From NCBI GenBank assembly GCA_035542575.1, contig DATKLE010000031.1, positions 1-64,000 on the forward strand: a stretch of 64,000 bases of DNA, in the 5' to 3' direction. Numbering within the stretch: the stretch's first letter is position 1; every line of letters begins with the position of its first letter. The notes beneath the pieces were generated by a model. That model did no database searches and was not told the DNA's origin. It saw only the letters and a list, made by a program, of their open reading frames with translations. The position numbers and the translations under genes are program-made. Shown piece by piece: positions 51,022-59,843 of the stretch. Origin of the DNA: JAIQET01 sp035542575. GTDB lineage: Bacteria > Acidobacteriota > Terriglobia > Terriglobales > Acidobacteriaceae.

Positions 51022-52452
51022 CTACCTCCGATTGTCCGTCTGCGGCTCCGGGTGGATCAGCACGCGGAACAGCTCCGGCGCCTCCTGTTTGAAGCGGATT
51101 TCGAGTTCGGTCTGAATGTCGTGCACGCGGGAGAGCGGCAGATCGTCCGACAGGGTGCAGTGGCAGGAAACATACAAACGCCCGCGCACCCGCTTGAACA
51201 ACACCTCGTGCATGTCCAGGATGTCGGGGAATTCCCTCGTCGCCGCCTTCAAGCGCTTTTCCAGGCGGGCATCGCGCACCATCTCATCGCCGGTTTCAAT
51301 GGTCGCCGGCTCGCTCTCGATGTGGGTCAGGATGGAGGAGATTTCCGGAACCTCGCGGCGAATTTCCGCTTCCAGCAAGGTCACGCGGTCGTGCGCTTCT
51401 TTCAGCGTCAAGCGCTCGTCCAGTTCCAGGTGCTGCTCGACGTGCAATTGCCCGCTCAGGTCCTGCACGCTGACGTCGTGCACATTGAAGTTGTAACGGG
51501 TCGCCACGGCCCGCACCCGGTCAAAGAGATTTTCCGAGTGCACCGCGCGGGGCACCGAGCGTACCACCACATCGGCGTCCGGCAAGACGCCATGCACGGC
51601 TGCGGTCACCGCATCGGCTACCTGCCCGGAGCGTTGGAAGGTAACGTTGCGTGCCAGGCCGATGGAAAGGTCGGCAAAATAGCGGTTGCCCGCGCGGCGG
51701 ATGCGCACCCGGTCGACCTCCAGTAGTCCGTCCACCTGCGCAACCGCGGCGATGATCTGGTTGCGCACTCCGGCGGGGGCGGCGTCCAGCAGGGCGTCAA
51801 TGGTCTTGCGCGCCAGCCGCCAGCTTACGTACACCACTACGCCCGCCACAAACAGCGCCGCTACCGGGTCGGCGTCGCGCAGCCAGTCAATGCCATAGGT
51901 TCGGCCGAGCAGCACCAGCAGCAGGCCTGCTACCACCACCCCGCTTGACCAGATGTCGGTCGAGAAGTGGAGCGCATCGGCTTCCAGCGCCTGGCTGTCG
52001 TACTTGACCGCGATTTTTCCCAGCGCACGCGAGCGCCAGAAATCGACTGCCATGGAGCAGAACATCACCAAGAATGCCGCCAGGCTGGGCTCAATTTCCA
52101 CGTGGTGAAAGAACAGCCGTTTGACGGCCTCCCAGACGATCCAAAGGCAGGTCAGCAGCAAAAGGCCGGTCTCAATGAACGCCGAGAAATTCTCCACCTT
52201 CCCGTGCCCGTACTGATGCTCGGCATCCGCTGGTTTGTCGGAAACTCGCACGGAAAAGAAAGTGATCACTGCCGCCACCAGATCCAGCCCAGAGTGCGCC
52301 GCTTCGGACAGAATTCCCAAACTGCCGGTGGTGATGCCCACGATGATCTTCAGGCCGGTAATGGCGATGGCGGCCACAACCGAGTTCCCCGCCACGGCGC
52401 GCTTTTCCGCGCGCATGGACTCGGAACTGTAGACCACCGAAGATCCTGCCAT
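51022..52452 (-). CDS. Cation diffusion facilitator with extended C-terminal domains
   Basis: Metal/proton antiporter (Zn, Co, Fe or Mn), 476 residues from the ATG giving MAGSSVVYSSESM. Six membrane helices with metal-site residues in GILSEAAHSGLDLVAA and EADALHFSTDIWSS, plus the His-rich EHQYGHGKVENFSAF. The cytoplasmic part is about 250 residues, much longer than usual: a first ZT-dimer unit (DVVVRSVPRAVH), then a second one (LHVEQHLELDERLTLKEAHD and ILTHIESEPA), and a third similar stretch near the end (LYVSCHCTLSDDLPLSRVHD). Tandem dimerisation domains are the oddity. Confidence 0.9.
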   Translation of the reverse strand: MAGSSVVYSSESMRAEKRAVAGNSVVAAIAITGLKIIVGITTGSLGILSEAAHSGLDLVAAVITFFSVRVSDKPADAEHQYGHGKVENFSAFIETGLLLLTCLWIVWEAVKRLFFHHVEIEPSLAAFLVMFCSMAVDFWRSRALGKIAVKYDSQALEADALHFSTDIWSSGVVVAGLLLVLLGRTYGIDWLRDADPVAALFVAGVVVYVSWRLARKTIDALLDAAPAGVRNQIIAAVAQVDGLLEVDRVRIRRAGNRYFADLSIGLARNVTFQRSGQVADAVTAAVHGVLPDADVVVRSVPRAVHSENLFDRVRAVATRYNFNVHDVSVQDLSGQLHVEQHLELDERLTLKEAHDRVTLLEAEIRREVPEISSILTHIESEPATIETGDEMVRDARLEKRLKAATREFPDILDMHEVLFKRVRGRLYVSCHCTLSDDLPLSRVHDIQTELEIRFKQEAPELFRVLIHPEPQTDNRR

Positions 52453-52580
52453 AGCCGCATTATCGCTGTACCGTGCTCCGCCGCCAAGTCGGACCGTGCG
52501 GCTTTTGCCGGGTGAGACAGGGCGCAACCGCGACTCTGTGCTAGGATTCTGTTTACACTCTTTCTGGAGGAACCCTCAAG

Positions 52581-53705
52581 ATGATTCACCGTGTACTGGT
52601 TTGTCTGCTGCTTGCCGGCCTGGCATGGGGACAAGCGACCAGCAAACCTGCCACTGCCCCCAAAACCCCAGCCAAGGCCCCGGCAGGCACAGCTCCGGCT
52701 GGCACCGCCCGGCCGGCCGCGGCCCCGGCAGGCACCACCTCAGAGGCCAAGCCCGCAACCCCGGCGGAAATCCCACCCGATGCCCCGGTGATAACGGTGC
52801 CGGGGATTTGCGAGAACCCACCCGCTGACCCGTCCAAGGCCGCCGACTGCAAAACGGTCGTCACGCGCGCTGAATTCGAGCGGCTGTTGGCCGCCGTCGC
52901 CCCCAACATTGCCCCCCTGGCTCGCCGGCAAATTGCCACACGTTATGCCACGATACTGGTCATGGCGGACAAGGCCCATAAAATGGGCCTCGACCAGGGT
53001 CCCAAATATGAAGAGATGATGAAAGCCATACGCACCCAGGCAATGGCCGGGCAGTACCAGCAGGCCGTGCAAGAACAAGCTGGGAACGTCTCTGACCAGG
53101 ACATTAAGGACTACTACGATAAGAACGTGACCGCCTACGAAGAAGCCGACCTGCAACGAGTGTTCGTACCCCACAATCGCCAAGTGGACACCTCCCAGGA
53201 CAAGGAGAAGCCCAGCGAGGCGGAGATGAAGAAGCGGCAGGAGGAAGGGGAAGCCGCAATGAAGACCGAAGCCGAAGCCCTGCAGAAGCGCGCCGCGGCC
53301 GGTGAGGATTTCGTGAAACTGCAAGACGAAGCTTTCACCTTTGCCGGCCTTAAGGCCAAGCCTCCTCAGACCACCATGACTCATATCCGGCGCACCAGTC
53401 TGGCTTACGATCAAGCCTTCGTCTTCGACCTGAAAGCGGGCGAGGTCTCATCCCTGATCACCGACGCTTCCGGATACTTCATGTACAAGATGGGGGAAAA
53501 ACATACCCTGCCGTTGGCGGACGTGAAGGACGAGATCCACAACCTCCTGCGGACACAGCGCATCCAGGAAGCGATGCAAAGCATTCAGCAGTCCACCAAC
53601 CCTATTTTGGATGACAATTACTTCGCAGTGCCTGAGGGCGGACCGCTAGCGGGAAGAGCGCCGGGCGCGAAGCCACAACCTAAGCCTGCTCCCGACCACA
53701 AGTAA
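52581..53705 (+). CDS. Peptidylprolyl isomerase/chaperone, SurA/PrsA-like
   Basis: 374 residues with GGAGG before the ATG. A signal peptide (VLVCLLLAGLAWGQ) is followed by a ~60-residue Ala/Pro/Thr-rich linker. The SurA-N-like helices run from TRAEFERLLAAVAPNIAPLA to GNVSDQDIKDYYDKNVTAYE. The parvulin-like domain follows, with AFVFDLKAGEVSSLITDASG and MYKMGEKHTLPLADVKDEIH; it is divergent, so isomerase activity is uncertain. Presumably periplasmic, helping secreted or outer-membrane proteins fold. It overlaps the next gene by one base. Confidence 0.82.
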   Translation: MIHRVLVCLLLAGLAWGQATSKPATAPKTPAKAPAGTAPAGTARPAAAPAGTTSEAKPATPAEIPPDAPVITVPGICENPPADPSKAADCKTVVTRAEFERLLAAVAPNIAPLARRQIATRYATILVMADKAHKMGLDQGPKYEEMMKAIRTQAMAGQYQQAVQEQAGNVSDQDIKDYYDKNVTAYEEADLQRVFVPHNRQVDTSQDKEKPSEAEMKKRQEEGEAAMKTEAEALQKRAAAGEDFVKLQDEAFTFAGLKAKPPQTTMTHIRRTSLAYDQAFVFDLKAGEVSSLITDASGYFMYKMGEKHTLPLADVKDEIHNLLRTQRIQEAMQSIQQSTNPILDDNYFAVPEGGPLAGRAPGAKPQPKPAPDHK

Positions 53706-54793
53706 TGGCCGCCAGCAGTCCAACTGTCGTAGTCACCGGCATTGCCGGCAATCTGGGCCGGCGTCTGCTTGCGGAATTGGCGGACTTTCAGGTTGTTGGC
53801 CTCGACCTCAATCCGCCCCAAACCTCCCTGCCTCTGCGCTACCAGCGCATGGATCTGGGGCAGGAGGAGTCCTGCCGCGAACTCTACCTGCTGCTGCGGC
53901 AGACTCGTCCGGTGGCGGTGGTCCATCTGGCCTTTGTCATCGACCCGGTACGCACCGGGGTGCTCGACGTGGACCGCATGTGGCACATCAATGTCGCCGG
54001 CACTGCTCGGGTCATGGAGGCCGTCACCGAGGCCAACCGCGATGATGTCCTGGTGCAAAAGTTCATCTTTCCCAGCAGCGTCTCAGCCTACGGCCCCGAC
54101 CTTCCTGGCCCGGTAAGCGAGGACTTTCCCCTGGGAGCGCACACGCTTCCCTATGCTATTCACAAGATGGAGTGCGACCAGGTGGTGCAGCAGCGGGCCC
54201 CCGCGCTGCGCGGCTGCAGCGCTTACATGCTTCGTCCCCACATCTTTGCGGGTGCGAGCGTACAGAACTACCTGATGGGAGCCTTCCACGGCACTCCCAA
54301 CGGCCGGGGAAGGATCGCCGCGAAGTGGCGTGACCAGGGCAAGCGTCTGCCCTGTATCCTGCCCTACGGCAAGAGGTATCTGAACAATCGCATTCAATTC
54401 GTTCACGTGGACGACATGGCCCGGCTGATCGCCCACATTATTCGCAAGACCGAACCCGAATCCCAGCGCCTGACCGTATTGAACGTCGCCGGGCGGGGCG
54501 AGCCGTTGACCTTTGCCCGCTGCCTCCAGATGGCCCGCGCCAATCTGGTTCGTTCCCCTGGTAAGTGGGCCATGCGCTGGGTGCTCAGGTTTGGCTGGAA
54601 GTCCGGTATCTCCGCCATCCCCCCCGAGGCTGTGCCCTATATGACGGGCGAGTACACCATGAACACCGATCGCCTGCGCAAGTTCCTCGGCACAGACTAT
54701 GAAAACGTGATGCGTTACACCATCACCGATGCTTTCACCAGCTCGTTTGTGCCTGAAGAGCAAGCGGCGGCCCAGAGATCCGGCGCAGTGTAG
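53705..54793 (+). CDS. NAD-dependent epimerase/dehydratase (extended SDR)
   Basis: 362 residues. VVVTGIAGNLGRRLLAELAD is the dinucleotide-binding start, with D in VVGLDLNP; KFIFPSSVSAYGPDLPGPVS holds the Ser, and LPYAIHKMECDQ provides Tyr-xxx-Lys. The middle and C-terminal parts (IQFVHVDDMARLIAHIIRKT) resemble nucleotide-sugar or sterol-type dehydrogenases. The substrate is unknown. It is co-transcribed with the chaperone gene (TAATGG overlap). Confidence 0.8.
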   Translation: MAASSPTVVVTGIAGNLGRRLLAELADFQVVGLDLNPPQTSLPLRYQRMDLGQEESCRELYLLLRQTRPVAVVHLAFVIDPVRTGVLDVDRMWHINVAGTARVMEAVTEANRDDVLVQKFIFPSSVSAYGPDLPGPVSEDFPLGAHTLPYAIHKMECDQVVQQRAPALRGCSAYMLRPHIFAGASVQNYLMGAFHGTPNGRGRIAAKWRDQGKRLPCILPYGKRYLNNRIQFVHVDDMARLIAHIIRKTEPESQRLTVLNVAGRGEPLTFARCLQMARANLVRSPGKWAMRWVLRFGWKSGISAIPPEAVPYMTGEYTMNTDRLRKFLGTDYENVMRYTITDAFTSSFVPEEQAAAQRSGAV

Positions 54794-54820
54794 ACCTTCA
54801 CTGCGCTGCGGCTGGCGGCG

Positions 54821-55573
54821 CTACTTCGTCCCGCGATATAGCCCCGCAATTCCGAACGTGTAGGGCGTCCAAGTGCCTTCGCGAAATCCCGCGCGGCGCA
54901 TGCGCTCCAGCATCTCCTCGGGCGCTGGAAAGCGTTCCACCGAAGCCGGCAAGTATGCGTACGGCCCTTTCACGCCGGAAATGACCGTGCCCACCGCCGG
55001 CAGCACCCGCTTGAAATAGACGCGATACAACTTGCCTATCAGGCCGCGCGGTTCGCCAAAGTCCAGGATCCCGCACTTCCCTCCCGGGCGCAGCACGCGC
55101 AAGATTTCGCGCAGGCCGGCGTCGTAATCGGCAAGGTTGCGAAAGCCGAACGCAGCAGTGATCAAATCGAAGCGTCTGTCCGCGAAGGGCAGCCTTAACG
55201 CATCCGCTTCCACCCAGCGCAACGAGGTCCCCGCGGACTTGTTACTGGCCCGCCGCAGCATGGCATGGGAGAAATCGACCCCCAGAATTCTCGCCGTCCC
55301 TGTCGCGCGCCGCCGCAGCGCGAACGTCATGTCGCCCGTGCCACAGCACAAGTCAAGAACTTGCGCGTCCGCCCGGCCCAGGATGTCAGCAAAGCTCCCT
55401 GCTGCACGCCGCCACCACAAACGGTCCACGTTAAAGGAGAGCAAGTGGTTGAGCAGATCATAGCGGTGTGCAATCGAGGTGAACATCTCCCGCACGGCGC
55501 GCGCCGCCGCCTGCTGGTCGGCCGCGCCCTCAGGGACTGCACCCAGGATGTCGGTTTTGGATTGATCGCGCAA
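54821..55573 (-). CDS. ubiE: Demethylmenaquinone/ubiquinone methyltransferase
   Basis: C-methylates the quinone ring, the last step of menaquinone synthesis. ~250 residues. The SAM site is LDLCCGTGDMTFALRR, preceded by FTSIAHRYDLLNHLLSFNVD and WWRRAA, the UbiE/MenG opening. ADALRLPFADRRFDLITAAF and RNLADYDAGLREILRVLRPG are the second and third family motifs. The start is unsure: I use the TTG at 55573; a downstream ATG would cut the conserved N-terminus. Consistent with the quinone needs of complex I and menaquinone in Acidobacteria. Confidence 0.9.
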   Translation of the reverse strand: MRDQSKTDILGAVPEGAADQQAAARAVREMFTSIAHRYDLLNHLLSFNVDRLWWRRAAGSFADILGRADAQVLDLCCGTGDMTFALRRRATGTARILGVDFSHAMLRRASNKSAGTSLRWVEADALRLPFADRRFDLITAAFGFRNLADYDAGLREILRVLRPGGKCGILDFGEPRGLIGKLYRVYFKRVLPAVGTVISGVKGPYAYLPASVERFPAPEEMLERMRRAGFREGTWTPYTFGIAGLYRGTK

Positions 55574-55669
55574 TTTGAAATGAGTACCACCACGGACCCA
55601 CACAGAACCACCGATTGTCAAACCAGCAGCACACTGACCTCAACAGTGGAGATCGGCAATCGAAATAGT

Positions 55670-56764
55670 CTACCGGGACAACCGACGCAACTCCTCGACT
55701 GCCTGACCGACAACCTTTTCCGGCACATCGGGCACGATCTCGACCCTGCCAATCGCCGTGGGCAGAACAAAGTGCACCACGCCGTTGCGGGTCTTCTTGT
55801 CTGCCTGTAGCCGGCACAGGACATTGCTCTTCCGCACATTGATCCGGGGCAGCGGTCCCAGGCCCAGGACTGCGTCCGCAATGCGTCCTGCGGTCACGCT
55901 GTCAACCCTTCCCATGGTCAACGCGATGTTGGTCGCGGCGATCATCCCCCAAGCGACTGCTTCCCCGTGCAGCAACTGGTGGTAGCCGGTTTCCGCTTCC
56001 AGGGCGTGCCCAATCGTGTGTCCGAGATTGAGCACCCGGCGCAAACCGGATTCGCGCTCATCCGCAGCTACGATCTCCGCCTTCAGCTTCACCGACTCGG
56101 CAATTACCCACTCCAGCGCCGCGGCTTCGCGCTTCAGAATTTTGTCCTTGTTGTCTTCGAACCGTTGAAACAACTCCGGCTTGCCGATCACGCCACACTT
56201 CAGCGCTTCGTACAGCCCGGCGCGGAATTCGCGTTCGGGCAGCGTCGTTAGCACCGCAGGATCGATCAACACCGCGCGGGGTTGATGAAATGTGCCCAGC
56301 AGGTTCTTGCCCGCCCGCAGATTGACTCCCGTCTTGCCGCCGATGGAGGCGTCGACCTGCGCCAACACCGTCGTCGGCACCTGCACGAAATCCACCCCGC
56401 GCATGTAGAGCGATGCCAGCAGCCCGGCCACATCGCCGACCACGCCTCCGCCGAAGGCCACGATGACCGCATCCCGGTCGGCGCCCAGTCCTGGCAGTTT
56501 TTCCGCCAGCTCGTCCACCGTAGCTAACTTCTTCGCGCGCTCGCCGTCCCGCATCTCCACCCACTTGGCTGGGAAACCCGCGGCTGACAGCGATGCCATG
56601 AGCTTCCTGCCCCACTTCTGCCGCACCGGAGGCACGGTGACCACAAACAGACGTTCGCCCCCGGCCAGGATCTCCCGCAGCCGCTCCCCCGCCCGTTGCA
56701 ATAGGCCGGTCTCGATAACGGCCTCGTAGGGCCGGGGCTGGATCGGGATCGAAACGCGGATCAT
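55670..56764 (-). CDS. aroB: 3-dehydroquinate synthase
   Basis: Second step of the shikimate pathway. 364 residues. NAD-binding FGGGVVGDVAGLLASLYMRG, then VQVPTTVLAQVDASIGGKTG, NLRAGKNLLGTFHQPRAVLI and the metal-ligand segment RVLNLGHTIGHALEAETGYH with LLHGEAVAWGM; Glu and both His of the zinc site are all present. The start is ATG, divergent from nadB with 68 bp between. Confidence 0.96.
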   Translation of the reverse strand: MIRVSIPIQPRPYEAVIETGLLQRAGERLREILAGGERLFVVTVPPVRQKWGRKLMASLSAAGFPAKWVEMRDGERAKKLATVDELAEKLPGLGADRDAVIVAFGGGVVGDVAGLLASLYMRGVDFVQVPTTVLAQVDASIGGKTGVNLRAGKNLLGTFHQPRAVLIDPAVLTTLPEREFRAGLYEALKCGVIGKPELFQRFEDNKDKILKREAAALEWVIAESVKLKAEIVAADERESGLRRVLNLGHTIGHALEAETGYHQLLHGEAVAWGMIAATNIALTMGRVDSVTAGRIADAVLGLGPLPRINVRKSNVLCRLQADKKTRNGVVHFVLPTAIGRVEIVPDVPEKVVGQAVEELRRLSR

Positions 56765-56832
56765 GGAGCTTCATCATAACGTAACGTTCCGCACAGTCGG
56801 CGGTGTTAGCTGCGTGATAACATTTTCGGTTT

Positions 56833-58404
56833 ATGGGGGGTGTGCCAGCCGAAACCGACTTTCTGGTGATTGGTGCAGGCGTCGCCGGGTTGCGGGCCGC
56901 CATCGAACTGGCCGCCGCCGGCCGAGTGGTCGTCCTGGCCAAGCGGGAGGTCACGGACTCGGCCACCCACCTCGCCCAAGGCGGCATCGCCGCCGCGCTC
57001 AGCGACGAAGATGAAATCAGCCTCCATCTGCAGGACACGTTGAACGCCGGCGATGGCCTCTGCAACGTGGAGGCCGCCAAGGTCCTGGTCGGGGAAGGAC
57101 CCGAGCGCATCGAGGAGCTCATTCAGTGGGGCACCGAGTTCGACCGCCAGGGCACCAAACTGGCATTCACTCGTGAAGGTGCCCACAGCCGCGATCGCAT
57201 CCTGCACGCTCACGGCGACTCTACCGGACGCGAAATTCTGCGCGCCCTTTACGCCAAGGCCAAGACCTTAAAGAGCATTTCGGTGCTCGAATTCGAATTC
57301 TCCACTGATCTCGATGGGGTGGGTGACCGGATTTCTGGCGTCCACCTGCTCGGGGACCACGGCGAGCACCAGCACATCGCCGCCTCAGCGGTGTTGCTGG
57401 CCACGGGCGGCCTGGGACAGCTTTATCGCAACACTACCAATCCTGCTGTCGCCACGGGAGACGGTGTGGCCATGGCGTACCGCGCGGGAGCGGAAATCAG
57501 TGACATGGAGTTTGTCCAGTTCCACCCCACCGCGCTCTACCTGAAGAAAGCTCCACGCTTCCTGCTGTCTGAAGCCTTGCGCGGGGAAGGCGCCTATCTC
57601 CGCAACCTCGAGATGCATCGCTTCATGAGCAAGTATCACCCCATGGGGGAGCTGGCGCCCCGCGATGTCGTGGCCCGGGCCATCGTTCACGAACTTGAGG
57701 TCAGCCGCGCCAAGGACGCGATTGTTTACCTCGACCTTACTCATCTCCATGCGGATCATGTGAAGAAACGTTTCCCGCGCATCTACGCGACATGCATGCA
57801 GTACAACATTGACATCACTACGGATTTGATTCCTATCCGTCCTGCCGCCCACTATGCCATGGGCGGGGTGCGTACGGACCTCGACGGCCGGACGAGTGTG
57901 CCCGGCCTTTTCGCTGCAGGGGAAGCGGCAGCCACCGGCGTCCACGGCGCCAACCGGCTGGCCAGCAATTCCCTGCTGGAAGGTCTGGTGTATGGCGCCC
58001 GCGCGGGCAAAATCATGCGCGACGAACTCCGCCACTCTCCCGCCCGGCCGGGCAAAAACCAGCGCGCGGCCTTCTCCAACGGCCCCGTGGATGCCAGCGA
58101 CGAAGAAACGATCGGTCAGATCCAGGATTTGATGTGGCAGGATGTGGGCATCGTGCGCAACGGAGCTGGCCTGAGCCGAGCGCTCCAACAACTGGAGGAG
58201 GTCGCTCCCCGCATCGCCCGTCCGCACACCCGCCGCGCCTGCGAAGCCCGGAACCTGCATCTTGTGGGCCGGCTGGTTGCCCGCTGTGCTTTCGCGCGCG
58301 AGGAAAGCCGCGGCGCCCACTACCGCACCGACTTCCCGGCCCACAACGATGGCCGCTTCCTCAAGCACTCGATCATCCGGGGCGACTCCCTCCGCTTTGC
58401 GTAA
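56833..58404 (+). CDS. nadB: L-aspartate oxidase
   Basis: FAD enzyme starting NAD synthesis. 523 residues. FAD-binding DFLVIGAGVAGLRAAIELAA, HLAQGGIAAALSDED, ATGGLGQLYRNTTNPAVATG, FVQFHPTALYLKK, and IRPAAHYAMGGVRTDLDGRT for the active site; ASNSLLEGLVYGARAGK is the NadB hallmark. The first ATG is used. A GATAAC lies 13 bases upstream with no Shine-Dalgarno, so a very short leader is possible. nadA and nadC are not nearby. Confidence 0.95.
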   Translation: MGGVPAETDFLVIGAGVAGLRAAIELAAAGRVVVLAKREVTDSATHLAQGGIAAALSDEDEISLHLQDTLNAGDGLCNVEAAKVLVGEGPERIEELIQWGTEFDRQGTKLAFTREGAHSRDRILHAHGDSTGREILRALYAKAKTLKSISVLEFEFSTDLDGVGDRISGVHLLGDHGEHQHIAASAVLLATGGLGQLYRNTTNPAVATGDGVAMAYRAGAEISDMEFVQFHPTALYLKKAPRFLLSEALRGEGAYLRNLEMHRFMSKYHPMGELAPRDVVARAIVHELEVSRAKDAIVYLDLTHLHADHVKKRFPRIYATCMQYNIDITTDLIPIRPAAHYAMGGVRTDLDGRTSVPGLFAAGEAAATGVHGANRLASNSLLEGLVYGARAGKIMRDELRHSPARPGKNQRAAFSNGPVDASDEETIGQIQDLMWQDVGIVRNGAGLSRALQQLEEVAPRIARPHTRRACEARNLHLVGRLVARCAFAREESRGAHYRTDFPAHNDGRFLKHSIIRGDSLRFA

Positions 58405-58422
58405 CCTGACCTGGAGGACCAC

Positions 58423-58848
58423 TTGACTGCCGACGAATCCGCCATACGCGCTGTAGTTGCTGATTTCATCGAGGCCTATAACCAGGGCGATTGGGACCGC
58501 ATGCAGCACGTTCTTGCCGACGACGTCGTAGACATGTCAGGCGGATCGGTCACGCGCGTGGGCCAGGCGGCCCGCGCCTTCTTTCGCTCCCGGGTGGAAG
58601 CGGCGCATGCGCGCAACCGCCCCACGCTCAGTGTGACCATCGATGAACTGCAGGTGTGCGGCGACTGGGCTTTCGATCGTGGCAGCCTGGTAGTTGAACT
58701 CAAACCGCGTGATGGAGGAGAAGTAACCCATATTCGGCAGAGATTTCTGGAGATTTGGAAGCGCAATGCTGGCGGACGCTGGCAGGTTTGCCGGATCATG
58801 GACAACGAGGATGGAAGCGGACAGAGCACGGCCGAGTTGCCCCGGTGA
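58423..58848 (+). CDS. SnoaL/DUF4440-like protein
   Basis: 141 residues from a TTG with GGAGG just upstream, 18 bp after nadB. NTF2-like cone fold: ESAIRAVVADFIEAYNQGDW then DRMQHVLADDVVDMSGG, later DWAFDRGSLVVELKPRDGGE and RFLEIWKRNAGGRWQVCRIM. This matches the SnoaL/DUF4440 group of small hydrolase-, isomerase- or ligand-binding-like proteins. The active site, if any, is not readable. It is probably on the nadB message. Confidence 0.8.
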   Translation: MTADESAIRAVVADFIEAYNQGDWDRMQHVLADDVVDMSGGSVTRVGQAARAFFRSRVEAAHARNRPTLSVTIDELQVCGDWAFDRGSLVVELKPRDGGEVTHIRQRFLEIWKRNAGGRWQVCRIMDNEDGSGQSTAELPR

Positions 58849-58854
58849 GAGAGA

Positions 58855-59763
58855 TCAGGATTTCTTAGGATGAACCACGGACGCGAGCACGGAAATCAGC
58901 AGCACCCCCGCCACCGTTCCCAGCGCCACTTCTGTCGGCAGGTGGTAGTAGTGCGACACCAGCATCTTGGCGCCGACGAAGATCAGGACAATCGAGAGCC
59001 CGTAGTGCAGGTAGTGGAACACTTCCATCATGCCGGCCAAGGCGAAGTACATGGAGCGCAAGCCGAGAATCGCGAATACATTCGACGTGTACACGATGAA
59101 GGCATCCAGCGTGATCGCCAGGATTGCGGGGATGGAGTCCACTGCAAACAGCAGATCGGTCGTCTCCACCACCAGCAGCACGATCAGCAAGGGAGTCGCA
59201 TACAAGCCGGGGCGGCGCACGAAGAACTTGCCGCCTTCATAGTTCTCGGTGACTGGCATCCAGCGGCGGAACACGCGCAGCACTGGATTCTTTTCCGGGT
59301 GGATCTCCATTTCCTCCTGGCGGAACAGTTTGATACCGCTGTAGACGAGCAGCGCCCCAAACGCATAGGTGATCCAGTCGAACCGCCGGATCAGTCCCAC
59401 CCCCAGCAATATGAAAACCCCGCGCATCACCAGCGCGCCCAGAATTCCCCAGAACAGCACCTGGTGCTGGTGCGCCGGAGGCACATGGAAATAGCGGAAA
59501 ATCAAAAGGAAGACGAAGAGATTATCGACACTCAAAGAAAGCTCGATCACGTACCCGGTGACGAATTCGAGCGTCGGACCGCGTCCGTGCCAGAAGTAAA
59601 CCAGCACTGCAAAGGCGCCGGCCAGCGCAATCCACATGATGCTCCAGGCTAGTGCCTCGCGAAACTTGACCGTGTGAGCGCGGCGATGGAATACCCCAAG
59701 GTCGAGGACCAGCATCGCCACCACGAACAGGTTGAACAGAATCCAGAAGACTAGTTTGTTCAA
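58855..59763 (-). CDS. TerC-family integral membrane protein (Alx-like)
   Basis: 302 residues, about nine membrane helices. TerC hallmarks: FVTGYVIELSLSVDNLFVFL and LVVETTDLLFAVDSIPAILA, with acidic residues in the membrane, then TLDAFIVYTSNVFAILGLRS. The ends match Alx/TerC manganese-export-like proteins linked to metal and pH homeostasis. Starts at TTG with AGGAC upstream; convergent with the SnoaL-like gene. Confidence 0.9.
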   Translation of the reverse strand: MNKLVFWILFNLFVVAMLVLDLGVFHRRAHTVKFREALAWSIMWIALAGAFAVLVYFWHGRGPTLEFVTGYVIELSLSVDNLFVFLLIFRYFHVPPAHQHQVLFWGILGALVMRGVFILLGVGLIRRFDWITYAFGALLVYSGIKLFRQEEMEIHPEKNPVLRVFRRWMPVTENYEGGKFFVRRPGLYATPLLIVLLVVETTDLLFAVDSIPAILAITLDAFIVYTSNVFAILGLRSMYFALAGMMEVFHYLHYGLSIVLIFVGAKMLVSHYYHLPTEVALGTVAGVLLISVLASVVHPKKS

Positions 59764-59843
59764 GGGCGTCCTGCATCAGACGGTTAATTGTTGCGCAATT
59801 CCCACTCCAGCGGTTGTCCAGCCGGCGTGAAGCGTTCGACAGA

